NCBI RefSeq assembly: GCF_006538165.1
Contig: NZ_BDLU01000050.1
Coordinates: forward strand, 1-64,000
DNA: 64,000 bases
Direction: 5' to 3'
DNA from: Komagataeibacter diospyri
GTDB lineage: Bacteria; Pseudomonadota; Alphaproteobacteria; Acetobacterales; Acetobacteraceae
Part shown: positions 52,331-61,825 of the stretch, piece after piece
Layout: each line of letters starts with the position of its first letter
How positions within the stretch are numbered: the first letter of the stretch is position 1
Translations under genes and position numbers: made by a program
The notes under the pieces: model-generated
What the model was told of the DNA's origin: nothing
Database searches by the model: none
Seen by the model: the letters and a program-made list of their open reading frames with translations, nothing else

Positions 52331-53386
52331 TTACTTATCCAGACTGGCGGTTACCAGACCCAGGGGCTGACAGGCATGCTCATGCAGGCAGGCTGCAATT
52401 TCATGTGGACGGACGACATCGACGCGGTCGGGTATCCAGTGCGGGGCATTATCCTTGTCAATCAGGCGCGCACGCACGCCTTCGGTAAAATCGGGACGCT
52501 GCAGCAGGTGACAGACCAACTGGAATTCCTGCTCCAGCACATGGTCCAGGTTCGGCAGGTCGCGGGCGGCATGCCAGGCGGCCAGGGTGATGCACAGTGA
52601 AAACGGGCATGCAGCCTCCAGTGCCGTCAGGTCCGCGCGCGCCCACGCGGCCGGGTGGGCGCGCAACCTGTGCAGCAGTTCGGGTATGTCCGGTGCATCA
52701 TAAACCGGGGCAATGGTCGCCGTATCCGGACCTGCGTCCATGGGTGCACATGGTGGCAGGCTGTCCATCACCCTGCCTGCGGGCTGTCGGGTCAGGGCAT
52801 GCCTTATGGCGTCCAGCGTGCTGGAATGGGCCATCCGGTCGGCCAGGCCCGCGTCGATGGCCTGTGTCGCGTTCATCCGTCCCCCCGTCAGCGCAAGGCG
52901 CAGCCCACTCAGTCCCGGCGCGCGGGACAGCAGATAGGACCCTCCGGCATCCGGCGTCAGCGCAATGGCGGTTTCGGGCATGGCAAGGATGGCACGTTCG
53001 GTCACGACCCTGTGGCGGACATGGCCGCCCAGCCCGATGCCGCCCCCCATGGCGATGCCATCCATGAACGAGACCACCGGCTTGGGATACCCCGCCAGCA
53101 CGGAAGCAAGGCGGTAGCTGTAACGGAATGGCATGGCCCCGTCTTCCAGTCCCCCCGTTTCCAGCCGTTTGCGGATGGCGCGGATATCCCCCCCGGCGCA
53201 GAAGGCGCGCGGGCTTGCGCTGTCGATCAGCACGGTCTCGATCGCCGGGTCATCGCGCCATGCGCGCAGGCAGGCGTCAATGCCTTCCAGCATGTCCATG
53301 TTCAGGGCGTTGAGTGCCGATGGCCGGTCGAGTGTGATGCGTCCCAGCCGACCGGTATGGTTTATGTGGATCAGTCCGGTGTCCAT
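52331..53386 (-). CDS. Enoyl-CoA hydratase/isomerase family, 3-hydroxyisobutyryl-CoA hydrolase-like
   Basis: 351 aa, longer than plain enoyl-CoA hydratases (about 260). ITLDRPSALNALNMDMLEGI begins the fold; FCAGGDIRAIRK forms the oxyanion hole; MDGIAMGGGIGLGGHVRHRV continues and MPETAIALTPDAGGSYLLSR fits the ECH_2/HIBCH group. AAGGAGA precedes the ATG. HIBCH-type enzymes release 3-hydroxyisobutyrate in valine breakdown, but substrate identity is a guess. It is divergent from the flavin reductase gene. Confidence 0.83.
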   Translation of the reverse strand: MDTGLIHINHTGRLGRITLDRPSALNALNMDMLEGIDACLRAWRDDPAIETVLIDSASPRAFCAGGDIRAIRKRLETGGLEDGAMPFRYSYRLASVLAGYPKPVVSFMDGIAMGGGIGLGGHVRHRVVTERAILAMPETAIALTPDAGGSYLLSRAPGLSGLRLALTGGRMNATQAIDAGLADRMAHSSTLDAIRHALTRQPAGRVMDSLPPCAPMDAGPDTATIAPVYDAPDIPELLHRLRAHPAAWARADLTALEAACPFSLCITLAAWHAARDLPNLDHVLEQEFQLVCHLLQRPDFTEGVRARLIDKDNAPHWIPDRVDVVRPHEIAACLHEHACQPLGLVTASLDK

Positions 53387-53508
53387 GATGTCTCCTTGAT
53401 GCGGTTTGCTGTGTTCAACCGGTACAGAATGCGCTACCCCCGCTATCGTCCGGCGTCACGGCTGCGTGCGGACCACAGGCATGCAACAGCTACTGAGGCA
53501 TAAGCACC

Positions 53509-54003
53509 ATGGGGATTGACGCCCTCACCTTTCGTAACGCCATGGCGCGGCTTGGCGCGGCGGTAAACGTTGTCACGACCGGAACACTTGATGATCCGGC
53601 GGGTTTTACGGCATCCGCCGTCTGTTCGGTTACCGATACGCCGCCGACCATCCTGGTCTGCCTTAACCGCAATTCACGGGTGCGCGACCGTTTCCGCGTG
53701 GATGCGGCCATGTGCATCAACGTGCTTGCCGCCGACCAGCAGGATATATCCGGCGTGTTCGCAAGCCCGCTGGAACAGGCGGAACGCTTCCGTTCCGGTC
53801 ACTGGGACACGCTGACCACCGGTGCGCCCGTGCTGGATGAAGCCGTGCTGTCGCTGGACTGCCGGATCGAGCGTATTGTGGAAGTCGGCACTCACAGTGT
53901 CATGTTCGGCGCGGTGGAAAGCCTGCGCAACAGCAGCCCGCGTGGTGGACTGGTCTATTTCAACCGTACCTACCACATGTTGCCCCATGATGGGGATGAA
54001 TAG
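53509..54003 (+). CDS. Flavin reductase family protein
   Basis: 164 aa. DALTFRNAMARLGAAVNVVT, TGFTASAVCSVTDTPPTILV with CLNRNSRVRDRFRVDAAMCI and FEVGTHSVMFGAVESLRNSS match the FMN-binding flavin reductase (DIM6/NTAB) family, which supplies reduced flavin to monooxygenases or works as a Fe(III) reductase. Partner monooxygenase is not seen nearby. It starts 122 bp from the divergent HIBCH-like gene. The gap 53387-53508 shows no other feature. Confidence 0.85.
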   Translation: MGIDALTFRNAMARLGAAVNVVTTGTLDDPAGFTASAVCSVTDTPPTILVCLNRNSRVRDRFRVDAAMCINVLAADQQDISGVFASPLEQAERFRSGHWDTLTTGAPVLDEAVLSLDCRIERIVEVGTHSVMFGAVESLRNSSPRGGLVYFNRTYHMLPHDGDE

Positions 54004-54045
54004 GCTGTCTTTTCCAGGTTAAGGAAAAATCCAGCCTTTTGCGGC

Positions 54046-54228
54046 ATGACAGGCCGGATGGACCGACAGGCAGAGGGGGCAGCGGGCATGGAGGATACAC
54101 CCGGCAGGGCAGGCATGCGCACGGACAGGGTTCCTGTCTTGACGCTGCGCGGGCTGATCTGGATACATGCAGGCCTAGCCCTGTTCATGGCGTTTATGGC
54201 CATGTGGGCGGATCACCTGCCGGATTGA
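54046..54228 (+). CDS. Possible small membrane protein, unrecognised
   Basis: 60 codons with one hydrophobic segment near the C-terminus, TLRGLIWIHAGLALFMAFMA, ending MWADHLPD. It lies between the flavin reductase and zur-like genes. No family is recognised, and the N-terminal half, rich in Gly and Arg, looks random; a start at a later ATG would be possible. It may be a real single-pass protein or a chance frame. The 54004-54291 gap holds nothing else that I could identify. Confidence 0.3.
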   Translation: MTGRMDRQAEGAAGMEDTPGRAGMRTDRVPVLTLRGLIWIHAGLALFMAFMAMWADHLPD

Positions 54229-54291
54229 CCCTGCCCGGGCTGACATCGGGCGTGGAAAGCATGCCGGTAACCGGACACAGGAGCACCAGAA

Positions 54292-54789
54292 GTGGCCCGC
54301 ACGATACAGACGGCCGGAACCGGTCTGCCCGATGGGGTGGAACCCCTGCTTGATCAGGCGGCGGCCGTATGTCTGGCGCGCGCCGTCAGGCTTACGGAAA
54401 TCCGCAGGCTGGTGCTGGGGCTGGTGCTGGCGGCGGACCGGCCGCTGGGGGCCTATGACCTGCTGGAACAGATCCGCATAAGCCGTGGCAAACCGGTGGC
54501 GCCGCCCACGGTTTACCGGGCGCTGGACTTCCTTATGGAACAGGGGCTGATTCACAAGATCGAACGTCTGTCCGCCTTTGCCGGGTGTCGGCACATGCTG
54601 GAATCCGGGCATGCCTGCCACGGGCATGTCCATGCCGCGCAGTTCCTGATCTGCAGCAAATGCGGGCGTGTGACCGAGCTGGATGATCCCCATATCCTCA
54701 AGGCGCTGCTGGAGGTCACGCTGGCGCGTGGCTTTTCGGTCCGCCAGACCACCATAGAGGCGGAGGGCCTGTGCGCGGCATGCGCATAA
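54292..54789 (+). CDS. zur: Fur family transcription regulator, Zur-like
   Basis: 165 aa. A winged HTH (RRLVLGLVLAADRPLGAYDL, APPTVYRALDFLMEQGLIHK) precedes a dimer domain with LICSKCGRVTELDD (C-x2-C) and GLCAACA (C-x2-C), the structural zinc site; HACHGHVHAAQFLICSKCG adds His ligands. Zur proteins repress zinc-uptake genes. No znuABC genes are nearby, so a general Fur-family function cannot be excluded. A GTG at 54292 follows AGGAG by 9 nt. The next gene is a hypothetical protein 29 bp downstream. Confidence 0.85.
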   Translation: MARTIQTAGTGLPDGVEPLLDQAAAVCLARAVRLTEIRRLVLGLVLAADRPLGAYDLLEQIRISRGKPVAPPTVYRALDFLMEQGLIHKIERLSAFAGCRHMLESGHACHGHVHAAQFLICSKCGRVTELDDPHILKALLEVTLARGFSVRQTTIEAEGLCAACA

Positions 54790-54818
54790 AGGACCGGACT
54801 TGACCGCAACCGGCCGCA

Positions 54819-55388
54819 ATGGCCCGTCATGGATGGGGCACGGACATGGTGCAACGCCGAAAGGGCCGGATGGCCGAACTGCCCTTTGCCGCCCTTGCGC
54901 GCAGTCGGAAGCCAGGCCGGGCATCGCGACGCACGGACGCCCGGCCTGCAATACCGCCCGACGAACAGCCAGACCTGTTTGTCGCCCCCATGCCCGGTAT
55001 CCGGCCCGTGCTGAGCTATCTCGATATCGCAGTGATCGGCCTGGGGCGGGTGGATGTGCGCCAGTGGCATGCGGGCGAGGGGGCGGACGGGTATCTGTAC
55101 CATGTAACGACGCAGGCGGATCTGGAAACGATACAGGCCCGGGGCACCATCGTGTTTTCACCGCGCGCGCCACTGGTGCTGACGGAACGCCCCGGCGTGA
55201 CACTATGGCTTGCAAACATGATGGAAGTCATGGAAACGGACGATATGGCAGGGCATACAGCAGATATGCCGGTCGTTTTTAGGGTAAAACGATTTGTAAT
55301 CGATGAATTGCTGGAACATGATCCTGACCGGACGCGAAGACACGGTGTATCGTTCTTTCTACTGACCGGCCTGACCCGGCAGGAATAA
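54819..55388 (+). CDS. Hypothetical protein with an ADP-ribosyltransferase-like YHVT motif
   Basis: 189 aa. The N-terminal 65 residues are charged and rich in Pro/Arg. The core starts at GYLYHVTTQADLETIQARGT and continues LTERPGVTLWLANMMEVMET, then PVVFRVKRFVIDELLEHDPD and GVSFFLLTG. YHVT followed by a G about 12 residues on is reminiscent of RNA 2'-phosphotransferase and PARP-like folds, but this is only a pattern impression. Starts at 54846 and 54870 are possible. It follows the zur-like gene by 29 bp and may be cotranscribed. Function unknown. Confidence 0.65.
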   Translation: MARHGWGTDMVQRRKGRMAELPFAALARSRKPGRASRRTDARPAIPPDEQPDLFVAPMPGIRPVLSYLDIAVIGLGRVDVRQWHAGEGADGYLYHVTTQADLETIQARGTIVFSPRAPLVLTERPGVTLWLANMMEVMETDDMAGHTADMPVVFRVKRFVIDELLEHDPDRTRRHGVSFFLLTGLTRQE

Positions 55389-55432
55389 TCTGATCACCGG
55401 CAACAAGAAAAAGATCAAAGGACCGGACCTTA

Positions 55433-56848
55433 ATGGAAAATCAGCCCGCGGCTACCGGATTTGACACGGCAAGGCTGCGTACCCTCATCATCGGCTGCCT
55501 TGCGGCCCTTGCCGGCCTTATGGCCGGGCTGGATATCGGGGTCATATCCGGTGCACTGGATCTGGTGGCCCAGGCATTCCATGCCAGCACGCTGCAGCAG
55601 GAATGGATTGTCAGCGCCATGATGGGGGGGGCAGCCGTAGGCTCCCTGTGTGGTGGCTGGATGTCGCACCAGATCGGTCGCAAGCATGCGCTGCTGGTGG
55701 GGGCTGCGGTGTTCGTGGCGGGGTCACTGGCCTGTGCGCTGGCATGGTCGATCCCGTCCATGATCGCAGGGCGCCTCATCATGGGGCTTGCGATCGGGGT
55801 GGCGGCGTTCACCGCCCCCCTTTACCTGTCCGAAATCGCCAGCGAACAGGCGCGTGGCGCCATGATCTCGACGTATCAGCTCATGATTACGGCGGGGATT
55901 TTCATCGCGTTTCTCAGCAACACCATGTTCAGCTATTCCGGTAACTGGCGCGGCATGTTCGCTGTTGCCGCAGTGCCGGGTGTGCTGTTTCTGATCGGTG
56001 TGCTGTTCCTGCCCTACAGCCCGCGCTGGCTTATGATGCGTGGCCGGCGTAAGGAAGCGCTGGAAGTACTGGTGGATCTGCGGGACGACCGTAGTGCCGC
56101 CATGCAGGAAATCCAGAACATCAGCCGCCAGCTTCAGCAGAAGCAGCGCGGCTGGAGCCTGCTGCGCAACAACCGCAATTTCCGCCGCTCCATCTTCCTG
56201 GGCATGACGCTGCAGGTCATGCAGCAGCTCGCGGGCGTGAATGTGGTGATGTACTATGCCCCCAAGATCTTCGCGCTGGCTGGTTACGTTGGCCCCGCGC
56301 AGTTGTGGTGCACCGCCATGGTGGGGCTGGTGAACATGCTGGCTACCTTCATCGCCATTGGCCTGGTGGACCGCTGGGGACGCAAGCCCATCCTGTATAC
56401 CGGTTTCATCATCATGGCCGTGGGCATGGGCTGCCTGGGTTTCATGCTGAACCGGCCCAGCCTGGGACAGACGGAACAGATCATCTCGGTCTTCATGCTG
56501 CTGATCTACATTTCCGGCTTTGCCATGTCTGCTGGTCCCCTGATCTGGGTTCTGTGTTCGGAGGTGCAGCCGCTGCAGGGGCGTGATCTTGGTATTTCCA
56601 TCTCCACGCTGACCAACTGGATCGCCAATATGATCGTGGGGGCGAGCTTCCTGTCGCTGCTGCAATGGATGGGTAACGGGCCGACTTTCTGGCTGTTTGC
56701 CGCGTTCAACCTGTTTTTCGTGCTGGTGACGTGGCGCTTCATTCCGGAAACACGCGACATGTCGCTGGAGAAGATCGAACAGCGCCTTATGGCGGGCCTG
56801 CCGCTGCGCGAAATCGGGCAGGGCAGGCCGCTGCCTGACAGCGAGTAA
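55433..56848 (+). CDS. MFS sugar porter family transporter
   Basis: 471 aa with twelve helices. GLMAGLDIGVISGALDLVAQ, GWMSHQIGRKHALLVGAAVF (G-R-K loop), LPYSPRWLMMRGRRKEALEV (PESPRW-like), LVDRWGRKPILYTGFIIMAV, and FIPETRDMSLEKIEQRLMAG (PETKG-like) identify the family. AAAGGA stands 10 nt before the ATG. It is a proton-coupled sugar importer; the substrate is unknown, but it belongs to the same group as 49323-50804. A terminator follows at 56914. Confidence 0.9.
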   Translation: MENQPAATGFDTARLRTLIIGCLAALAGLMAGLDIGVISGALDLVAQAFHASTLQQEWIVSAMMGGAAVGSLCGGWMSHQIGRKHALLVGAAVFVAGSLACALAWSIPSMIAGRLIMGLAIGVAAFTAPLYLSEIASEQARGAMISTYQLMITAGIFIAFLSNTMFSYSGNWRGMFAVAAVPGVLFLIGVLFLPYSPRWLMMRGRRKEALEVLVDLRDDRSAAMQEIQNISRQLQQKQRGWSLLRNNRNFRRSIFLGMTLQVMQQLAGVNVVMYYAPKIFALAGYVGPAQLWCTAMVGLVNMLATFIAIGLVDRWGRKPILYTGFIIMAVGMGCLGFMLNRPSLGQTEQIISVFMLLIYISGFAMSAGPLIWVLCSEVQPLQGRDLGISISTLTNWIANMIVGASFLSLLQWMGNGPTFWLFAAFNLFFVLVTWRFIPETRDMSLEKIEQRLMAGLPLREIGQGRPLPDSE

Positions 56849-56913
56849 CCGGGAGACCGGATTGCGTCTGCCCTGCGGCAGGCATGGTGCGGGGGCACGG
56901 TAATATAATGGAT

Positions 56914-56943
56914 GGGCGTAGCCTTATGGCTGCGCCCGTTTTT
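56914..56943 (+). terminator. Rho-independent terminator after the second sugar porter
   Basis: GGGCGTAGCC pairs with GGCTGCGCCC (one T/G mismatch pair) around TTAT, followed by GTTTTT. It lies 65 bp after the porter stop. The rest of 56849-57135 contains only the palindromic element. Confidence 0.8.
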
Positions 56944-57017
56944 ATTTTGCCGTCTCCCTTTCCATAAGAAAAGGCGCGGACGACCAGCGACTGTTCAAAA
57001 TAACCTGTTGATAAAAA

Positions 57018-57101
57018 TAAAAGTTTTCAGGTGCCGCCTTTTTTCAAGAAGGCGGCGTTCTTCAAAGCTGTTTGGAAAAGCTTCGCCAGAAACTTCTTTA
57101 T
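57018..57101. repeat. Dispersed palindromic intergenic element, complete
   Basis: AAAAGTTTTCAGGTGCCGCC opens; hairpin CCGCCTTTTTTCAAGAAGG ends CGGC; second hairpin AAAGCTGTTTGGAAAAGCTT; right end CGCCAGAAACTTC. It lies between the convergent sugar porter and folC. Confidence 0.8.
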
Positions 57102-57135
57102 ATTCTGTTGGGTATCTTATGGGCGGCCGTGCCCA

Positions 57136-58458
57136 TCAGTCAGGCTCCCAGCCATCAAGCTGCAAGGCCACACCGGCCAGATACAGGCTGCCACATATGA
57201 TGACGCGGGCAGGTGGAACATCTGGTCCCGCTGTCGCCGCCAGATGTGTCAGGGCGGCATGCAGGGTGGGACCTGCCGTAGCCCGGCCACCAGCCGCCGC
57301 GATGATGTCCGCCACGGGCTGCGCCAGATGCTGGTCCTTTTCCGCCACGGCCTGAATGGAGGCCGCATGCGGCAGCAGGGGCGACAGGAAGCCGGTGGCG
57401 TCCTTGGTCTGCTTCATGCCAATGACCAGATGGGTGGGGCGGTCCGCCCATTCCGCCATGACCTGTGCCAGTACCTCGCCCGCACCGGGATTGTGGCCGC
57501 CATCGAGCCATAATTCCCAGCCCGCAGGCAGCAGCGCTGCCAGGTGGCCGGACAGGCGCTGCATCCGCGCGGGCCAGCGTGCCTGTGCTATGCCCGCCCA
57601 TGCCCGTTGTGGCAGCGGCAGGCCACTGGCGCGCAGGGTGGCGATGGCAAGGCCCGCATTATCGATCTGGTGCGCGCCACGCAGGCCGGGCAGGGGCAGG
57701 TCCAGCGCGCCATGAGGATCATTGTAGCGCAGACTGGCGCCATCCGGTGCGGGGGTGATGGACCATTCATGGTCCCGTCGCCACAGGGGGCTGCCATGCG
57801 TGTGTGCCGTGCGCATGAGCACGTCCATGACGGCGGCTGGCTGGTGGCCGGTGGTGACAGGAACACCCGGTTTGATGATGCCTGCCTTCTCGGTCGCGAT
57901 TGCCCCCAGCGTATCACCAAGGAATGCCTCGTGATCCATCGAGATGGCCGTGATCGCACACGCCGTCGGGCGATCCAGCACGTTGGTGGCGTCATGGCGG
58001 CCGCCCAGCCCGACCTCGACAATTGCAAGATCGGCGGGATGGCGCGCGCACAGCATGAAACCCGCCGCCGTCAGGACTTCGAACACCGTGATGGGCGCGC
58101 CCGCATTGACCCGTTCGATTTCTTCCAGAACACCGGTCAGTTCGCGTTCCGTCACGATCCGGCCCGCGATACGGAAGCGTTCGGTTACATGCACCAGATG
58201 CGGCGATGTCAGCACATGCACCCGCCATCCACCCGCTTCGGCAATGGCACGCATGAGAGCGCATGTGCTGCCCTTCCCGTTCGTGCCTGCCACATGCACA
58301 ACCGGCGGCAGGTGGCGCTCGGGGTGGCCAAGGCGCGCCAGCAGGGTTTCCAGCCGGGCCAGTGACAGGTCGATCAGGGCAGGATACAGCCGGTTCAGCC
58401 GTTCAAGTACCTGTCCTGTCCGGCCAACGAATTCCGGTCCAAGCGTGGGGGCTTTCAT
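57136..58458 (-). CDS. folC: Bifunctional folylpolyglutamate synthase/dihydrofolate synthase
   Basis: 440 aa. The ATP site is VVHVAGTNGKGSTCALM near residue 53; TSPHLVHVTERFRI follows, then the Mur-ligase-like TACAITAISMDHEAFLGDT and GIIKPGVPVTTG with DGGHNPGAGEV. It adds Glu to dihydropteroate and polyglutamylates folates, so it continues the pathway started by pabB/pabC at 8-10 kb. It lies after accD by 21 bp on the same strand, the usual alphaproteobacterial trpB-trpA-accD-folC order. Confidence 0.96.
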   Translation of the reverse strand: MKAPTLGPEFVGRTGQVLERLNRLYPALIDLSLARLETLLARLGHPERHLPPVVHVAGTNGKGSTCALMRAIAEAGGWRVHVLTSPHLVHVTERFRIAGRIVTERELTGVLEEIERVNAGAPITVFEVLTAAGFMLCARHPADLAIVEVGLGGRHDATNVLDRPTACAITAISMDHEAFLGDTLGAIATEKAGIIKPGVPVTTGHQPAAVMDVLMRTAHTHGSPLWRRDHEWSITPAPDGASLRYNDPHGALDLPLPGLRGAHQIDNAGLAIATLRASGLPLPQRAWAGIAQARWPARMQRLSGHLAALLPAGWELWLDGGHNPGAGEVLAQVMAEWADRPTHLVIGMKQTKDATGFLSPLLPHAASIQAVAEKDQHLAQPVADIIAAAGGRATAGPTLHAALTHLAATAGPDVPPARVIICGSLYLAGVALQLDGWEPD

Positions 58459-58479
58459 GGGGTGCGCCCTTTTTTGGGG

Positions 58480-59349
58480 TCAGGCCGCAGGCCGTGCCGT
58501 GATGTGACGATAGTTGAGCTGACCAATCAGTTGGCCAAGGGTCACAGGCAGGTCGCCACGTTTGACCACCATGTCCAGCATGCCGTGTTCCAGCAGGTAT
58601 TCCGCGCGCTGGAAGCCTTCGGGCAGCTTTTCGCGCACCGTATCCTCGATCACGCGCTGCCCGGCAAAGCCGATCAGGGCATTGGGTTCGGCAATCTGCA
58701 CGTCACCCAGCATGGCGAAGGATGCGGAAACCCCCCCCGTGGTCGGGTTGGTCAGTACGACAAAATAGGGCAGCCCCGCTTCCTTGAGCATCTGTACCCC
58801 AACCGTGGTGCGCGGCATCTGCATGAGGCTGATCATGCCTTCCTGCATGCGCGCGCCACCCGACGCGGTAAACACGATCAGCGGCGACTGCTGCAGGATG
58901 GCCAGGCGGGCGGCAGCCAGAAAGGCCTCACCCAATGCCGCACCCATCGTGCCCGCGATGAATTCGAACGCCATCACGGCGACGACCGCGTTGTGTCCGC
59001 CGATCCGGCCATGGGCCACGGCCATGGATTCATCAAGCTGGGACTTGGCGCGTTCATCCTTCAGCCGGTCCGTGTAGCGTTTGCGGTCGCGGAAGGAGAG
59101 GGGGTCAACCGGCACCCTGGGCAGTTCGATACGGGTGTATTCCCCGTTATCGAACGTCCATTCCAGCCGTTCGGGCACGGTGGCGCGCATGTGGTAGCCG
59201 CAATGCGGGCACACATTCATCGCCTTGTGCAGGTCCTTGGTCAGGATCATCTGCTCGCATGATTCGCAGTTGGTCCACAGGTTGTCCGGCACTTCCCGCT
59301 TGAGCAGGCCGCGGATCTTGGGACGGACATATTCGGTCAGCCAGCTCAT
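58480..59349 (-). CDS. accD: Acetyl-CoA carboxylase carboxyltransferase subunit beta
   Basis: 289 aa. The zinc ribbon is at the N-terminus: NCESCEQMILTKDLHKAMNV then CPHCGYH (C-x2-C...C-x2-C). The carboxyltransferase domain follows with VFTASGGARMQEGMISLMQM, VLTNPTTGGVSASFAMLGDV and IAEPNALIGFAGQRVIEDTV. With AccA it makes malonyl-CoA from carboxybiotin-BCCP. It follows trpA after 221 bp that hold a palindromic element, and precedes folC. Confidence 0.97.
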   Translation of the reverse strand: MSWLTEYVRPKIRGLLKREVPDNLWTNCESCEQMILTKDLHKAMNVCPHCGYHMRATVPERLEWTFDNGEYTRIELPRVPVDPLSFRDRKRYTDRLKDERAKSQLDESMAVAHGRIGGHNAVVAVMAFEFIAGTMGAALGEAFLAAARLAILQQSPLIVFTASGGARMQEGMISLMQMPRTTVGVQMLKEAGLPYFVVLTNPTTGGVSASFAMLGDVQIAEPNALIGFAGQRVIEDTVREKLPEGFQRAEYLLEHGMLDMVVKRGDLPVTLGQLIGQLNYRHITARPAA

Positions 59350-59467
59350 GTTGCCTCTCCCTTAAGCTTTCTGGAGGCCTGTTCCATACAGGCAGATGAA
59401 CGATTGGGCCAGATTGTCATTGCAGCGGGCATTCCAGAAAATCATTCGTGAAATGCCTTGCAGGTCA

Positions 59468-59552
59468 TAAAAAAGTTTTTGGTGAAGCTTTTTACCGAAG
59501 CGTCTTCAAAAGACGCCGCCTTATTGAAAAAGCGGCATCCAAGAACTTTTGT
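59468..59552. repeat. Dispersed palindromic intergenic element, complete, inverted orientation
   Basis: AAAAAAGTTTTTGGTGAAGC opens; the inner hairpin CGTCTTCAAAAGACG and CGCCTTATTGAAAAAGCGG are seen; CATCCAAGAACTTTTG closes. The order of the two hairpins is reversed with respect to the 45410 copy. It lies between accD and trpA. Confidence 0.8.
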
Positions 59553-59570
59553 TTTTTATCAATGTATTAT

Positions 59571-60404
59571 TTATGAGACAGTTTTGCTTACAGCATGCAC
59601 TGCGTCAGCCAGCCCGCGCAGTTGGTCCAGCACGGCAGGCACGGTCCGGGCAGTTGCTTTTCCATCCGCATCCAGCGTGCCCGCAAGCGTGTTGAGCAGA
59701 GCGGAAGCCACGACGGCGGCATCAGCCGCGCGTACGGCGTTTGCGGCCAGTTCCGGCGTGCGGATGCCAAAGCCGATGGCGATGGGCAGGTCTGTGGCAT
59801 GGCGCAGGCGGGGCAGGGCCTGCGCCAGTTCATCGGTGCTGGCGGTGCGCGTGCCCGTTACCCCGGTGATGCTGACATAATAGACAAAGCCCGACGCGCC
59901 ATTGAACACGACCGGCAGGCGGTCATCGGGTGTGGTGGGGGCGACAAGGCGGATGATGTCCAGCCCGGCCGCAGCCGCGGGGCCTGCCAGCAGGTCGGCT
60001 TCCTCCGGCGGCATGTCCACCACGATCAGGCCGTCCACGCCCGCTTTGCGCGCATCCACGCAGAAGCGTTCGGGGCCATAGGCCTCGATGGGATTGGTGT
60101 AGCCCATCAGGATGATCGGGGTCTCGTCATCACCTTTGCGGAAGGCGCTCACCATCTCCAGCACGCGCTTCATGGTCGAACCGCCCTTCAGCCCGCGCAA
60201 TGCGGCCTTCTGGATGGTCGGGCCATCGGCTGACGGGTCGGAAAAGGGCACGCCCACCTCTATCAGGTCGGCACCGGCAGCCGGCATGCCGCGCAGGATG
60301 GCAAGCGACGTATCATAATCGGGGTCACAGGCTTCGACATAAGGGATCAGGGCACCACGGCCCTGCGTGCGCAGGGTGGCGAAGCGGCGGGCGATGCGGC
60401 TCAC
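59571..60404 (-). CDS. trpA: Tryptophan synthase subunit alpha
   Basis: 277 aa. The active Glu is in [20 protein letters not shown], with Asp in [33 protein letters not shown] and [19 protein letters not shown] with [10 protein letters not shown] are the barrel motifs. It cleaves indole-glycerol phosphate to indole, which passes to TrpB. A GTG at 60404 is chosen: it overlaps the trpB stop as GTGA. The longer frame back to 60572 lies inside trpB and is not TrpA-like. Confidence 0.95.
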   Translation of the reverse strand: MSRIARRFATLRTQGRGALIPYVEACDPDYDTSLAILRGMPAAGADLIEVGVPFSDPSADGPTIQKAALRGLKGGSTMKRVLEMVSAFRKGDDETPIILMGYTNPIEAYGPERFCVDARKAGVDGLIVVDMPPEEADLLAGPAAAAGLDIIRLVAPTTPDDRLPVVFNGASGFVYYVSITGVTGTRTASTDELAQALPRLRHATDLPIAIGFGIRTPELAANAVRAADAAVVASALLNTLAGTLDADGKATARTVPAVLDQLRGLADAVHAVSKTVS

Positions 60405-61630
60405 AGTTTCACTCCCAGATGTTCGGCTACGGTGAAGATATCCTTGTCCCCCCGGCCTGAAATATTGATGACAATGATCTGGTCCTTGCCCATGTCGGGC
60501 GCGATCTTGGCGGCGTAGGCGACGGCATGGGCACTTTCCAGCGCGGGAATGATGCCCTCGGTCCGGGTGCACAGCTGGAAGGCGTCCAGCGCTTCCTGAT
60601 CGGTCGCTCCCACATATTCGGCGCGTCCGATGTCACTGAGCCATGAATGTTCGGGACCGACGCCGGGGTAATCAAGGCCCGCGCTGATGGAATGGGCTTC
60701 GGTGATCTGCCCGTCCGCATCCTGCAGGAGATAGGTGCGGTTGCCGTGCAGCACGCCGGGTTTGCCCCGTTCGATGGAGGCGGCGGTGCGCCCGCTGTCC
60801 AGACCGCAGCCCGCGGCCTCGACACCGATCAGCTTGACTTCGGGGTCGTCAAGGAAGGGGTGGAAGATGCCCATGGCGTTCGACCCGCCGCCGATCGCCG
60901 CCACGATCGCATCAGGCAGGCGACCTTCGGCGGCCATGATCTGTTCCCTGGTTTCCACGCCGATGATGGACTGGAAATCACGCACCATCTGCGGATAGGG
61001 GTGGGGGCCTGCCACCGTGCCGACAAGGAAGTAGGTGTCATGCACATTGGTCACCCAGTCGCGCATGGCTTCGTTCATTGCGTCCTTCAGCGTGCCGGCC
61101 CCCGCCGTAACGGGCACGACTTCCGCCCCCAGCAGCCGCATGCGGAACACGTTGGGCTTCTGGCGCTCGACATCGGTGGCACCCATGTAGATCGCGCATT
61201 TCATGCCGAACAGCGCACACACGGTGGCGGTGGCGACACCGTGCTGGCCCGCACCGGTTTCAGCCACGATGCGGGTGCGGCCCATGCGGCGGGCCAGCAG
61301 GATCTGCCCCATGACGTTATTGAGCTTGTGGGAACCGGTGTGGTTCAGTTCCTCGCGCTTCATGTAGATTTTTGCGCCGCCAAGCTGTTCGGTCATGCGG
61401 CGCGCAAACCACAGCGGACTGGGACGACCGACATAATCCTTGAGGTAATAATCCAGTTCACGCCGGAATTCGGGGTCCGCCTGCGCCGCCTTGTACGCGC
61501 CGTCCAGCTCCAGCAGGAGCGGCATCAGGGTTTCAGCGACAAAACGGCCGCCAAAAATTCCAAAACGGCCGCGACCGTCCGGCCCGCTGCGCAGGCTGTT
61601 GGCGCCTGCCTGTGTGTCTGTTGCGCTCAA
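60401..61630 (-). CDS. trpB: Tryptophan synthase subunit beta
   Basis: 409 aa from a TTG at 61630, which has GGAG 8 nt upstream and gives the usual family length; an ATG at 61678 lacks such a site. [20 protein letters not shown] begins the conserved part; the PLP Lys is in [39 protein letters not shown] and [20 protein letters not shown] follow. It condenses indole with serine. The gene trpF, commonly just before trpB in this order, is not here; corA is divergent instead. Confidence 0.95.
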   Translation of the reverse strand: MSATDTQAGANSLRSGPDGRGRFGIFGGRFVAETLMPLLLELDGAYKAAQADPEFRRELDYYLKDYVGRPSPLWFARRMTEQLGGAKIYMKREELNHTGSHKLNNVMGQILLARRMGRTRIVAETGAGQHGVATATVCALFGMKCAIYMGATDVERQKPNVFRMRLLGAEVVPVTAGAGTLKDAMNEAMRDWVTNVHDTYFLVGTVAGPHPYPQMVRDFQSIIGVETREQIMAAEGRLPDAIVAAIGGGSNAMGIFHPFLDDPEVKLIGVEAAGCGLDSGRTAASIERGKPGVLHGNRTYLLQDADGQITEAHSISAGLDYPGVGPEHSWLSDIGRAEYVGATDQEALDAFQLCTRTEGIIPALESAHAVAYAAKIAPDMGKDQIIVINISGRGDKDIFTVAEHLGVKL

Positions 61631-61825
61631 CTTCGCTACTCCGCAAGAAATAGGTGCGTGGCTCAATGGTATCATCATGCAGCCGTCCCGGGCCGCTTAT
61701 CAGGCGGTTCTGGACCGGATGGCGGTAAAATACCAGCCCCGCCGTATCGTGTGGCGTGTCATGATTTGACATGCTTGCTGTCACATGATGGATGAACAAC
61801 GACCCGAACCACAGAAAGACCGCCC

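Noticed and set aside
54175..55215. 346-codon minus-strand frame
   Set aside because: It covers the zur-like gene and the start of the next gene, both of which have ribosome sites or family support; its protein is low in hydrophobic order.
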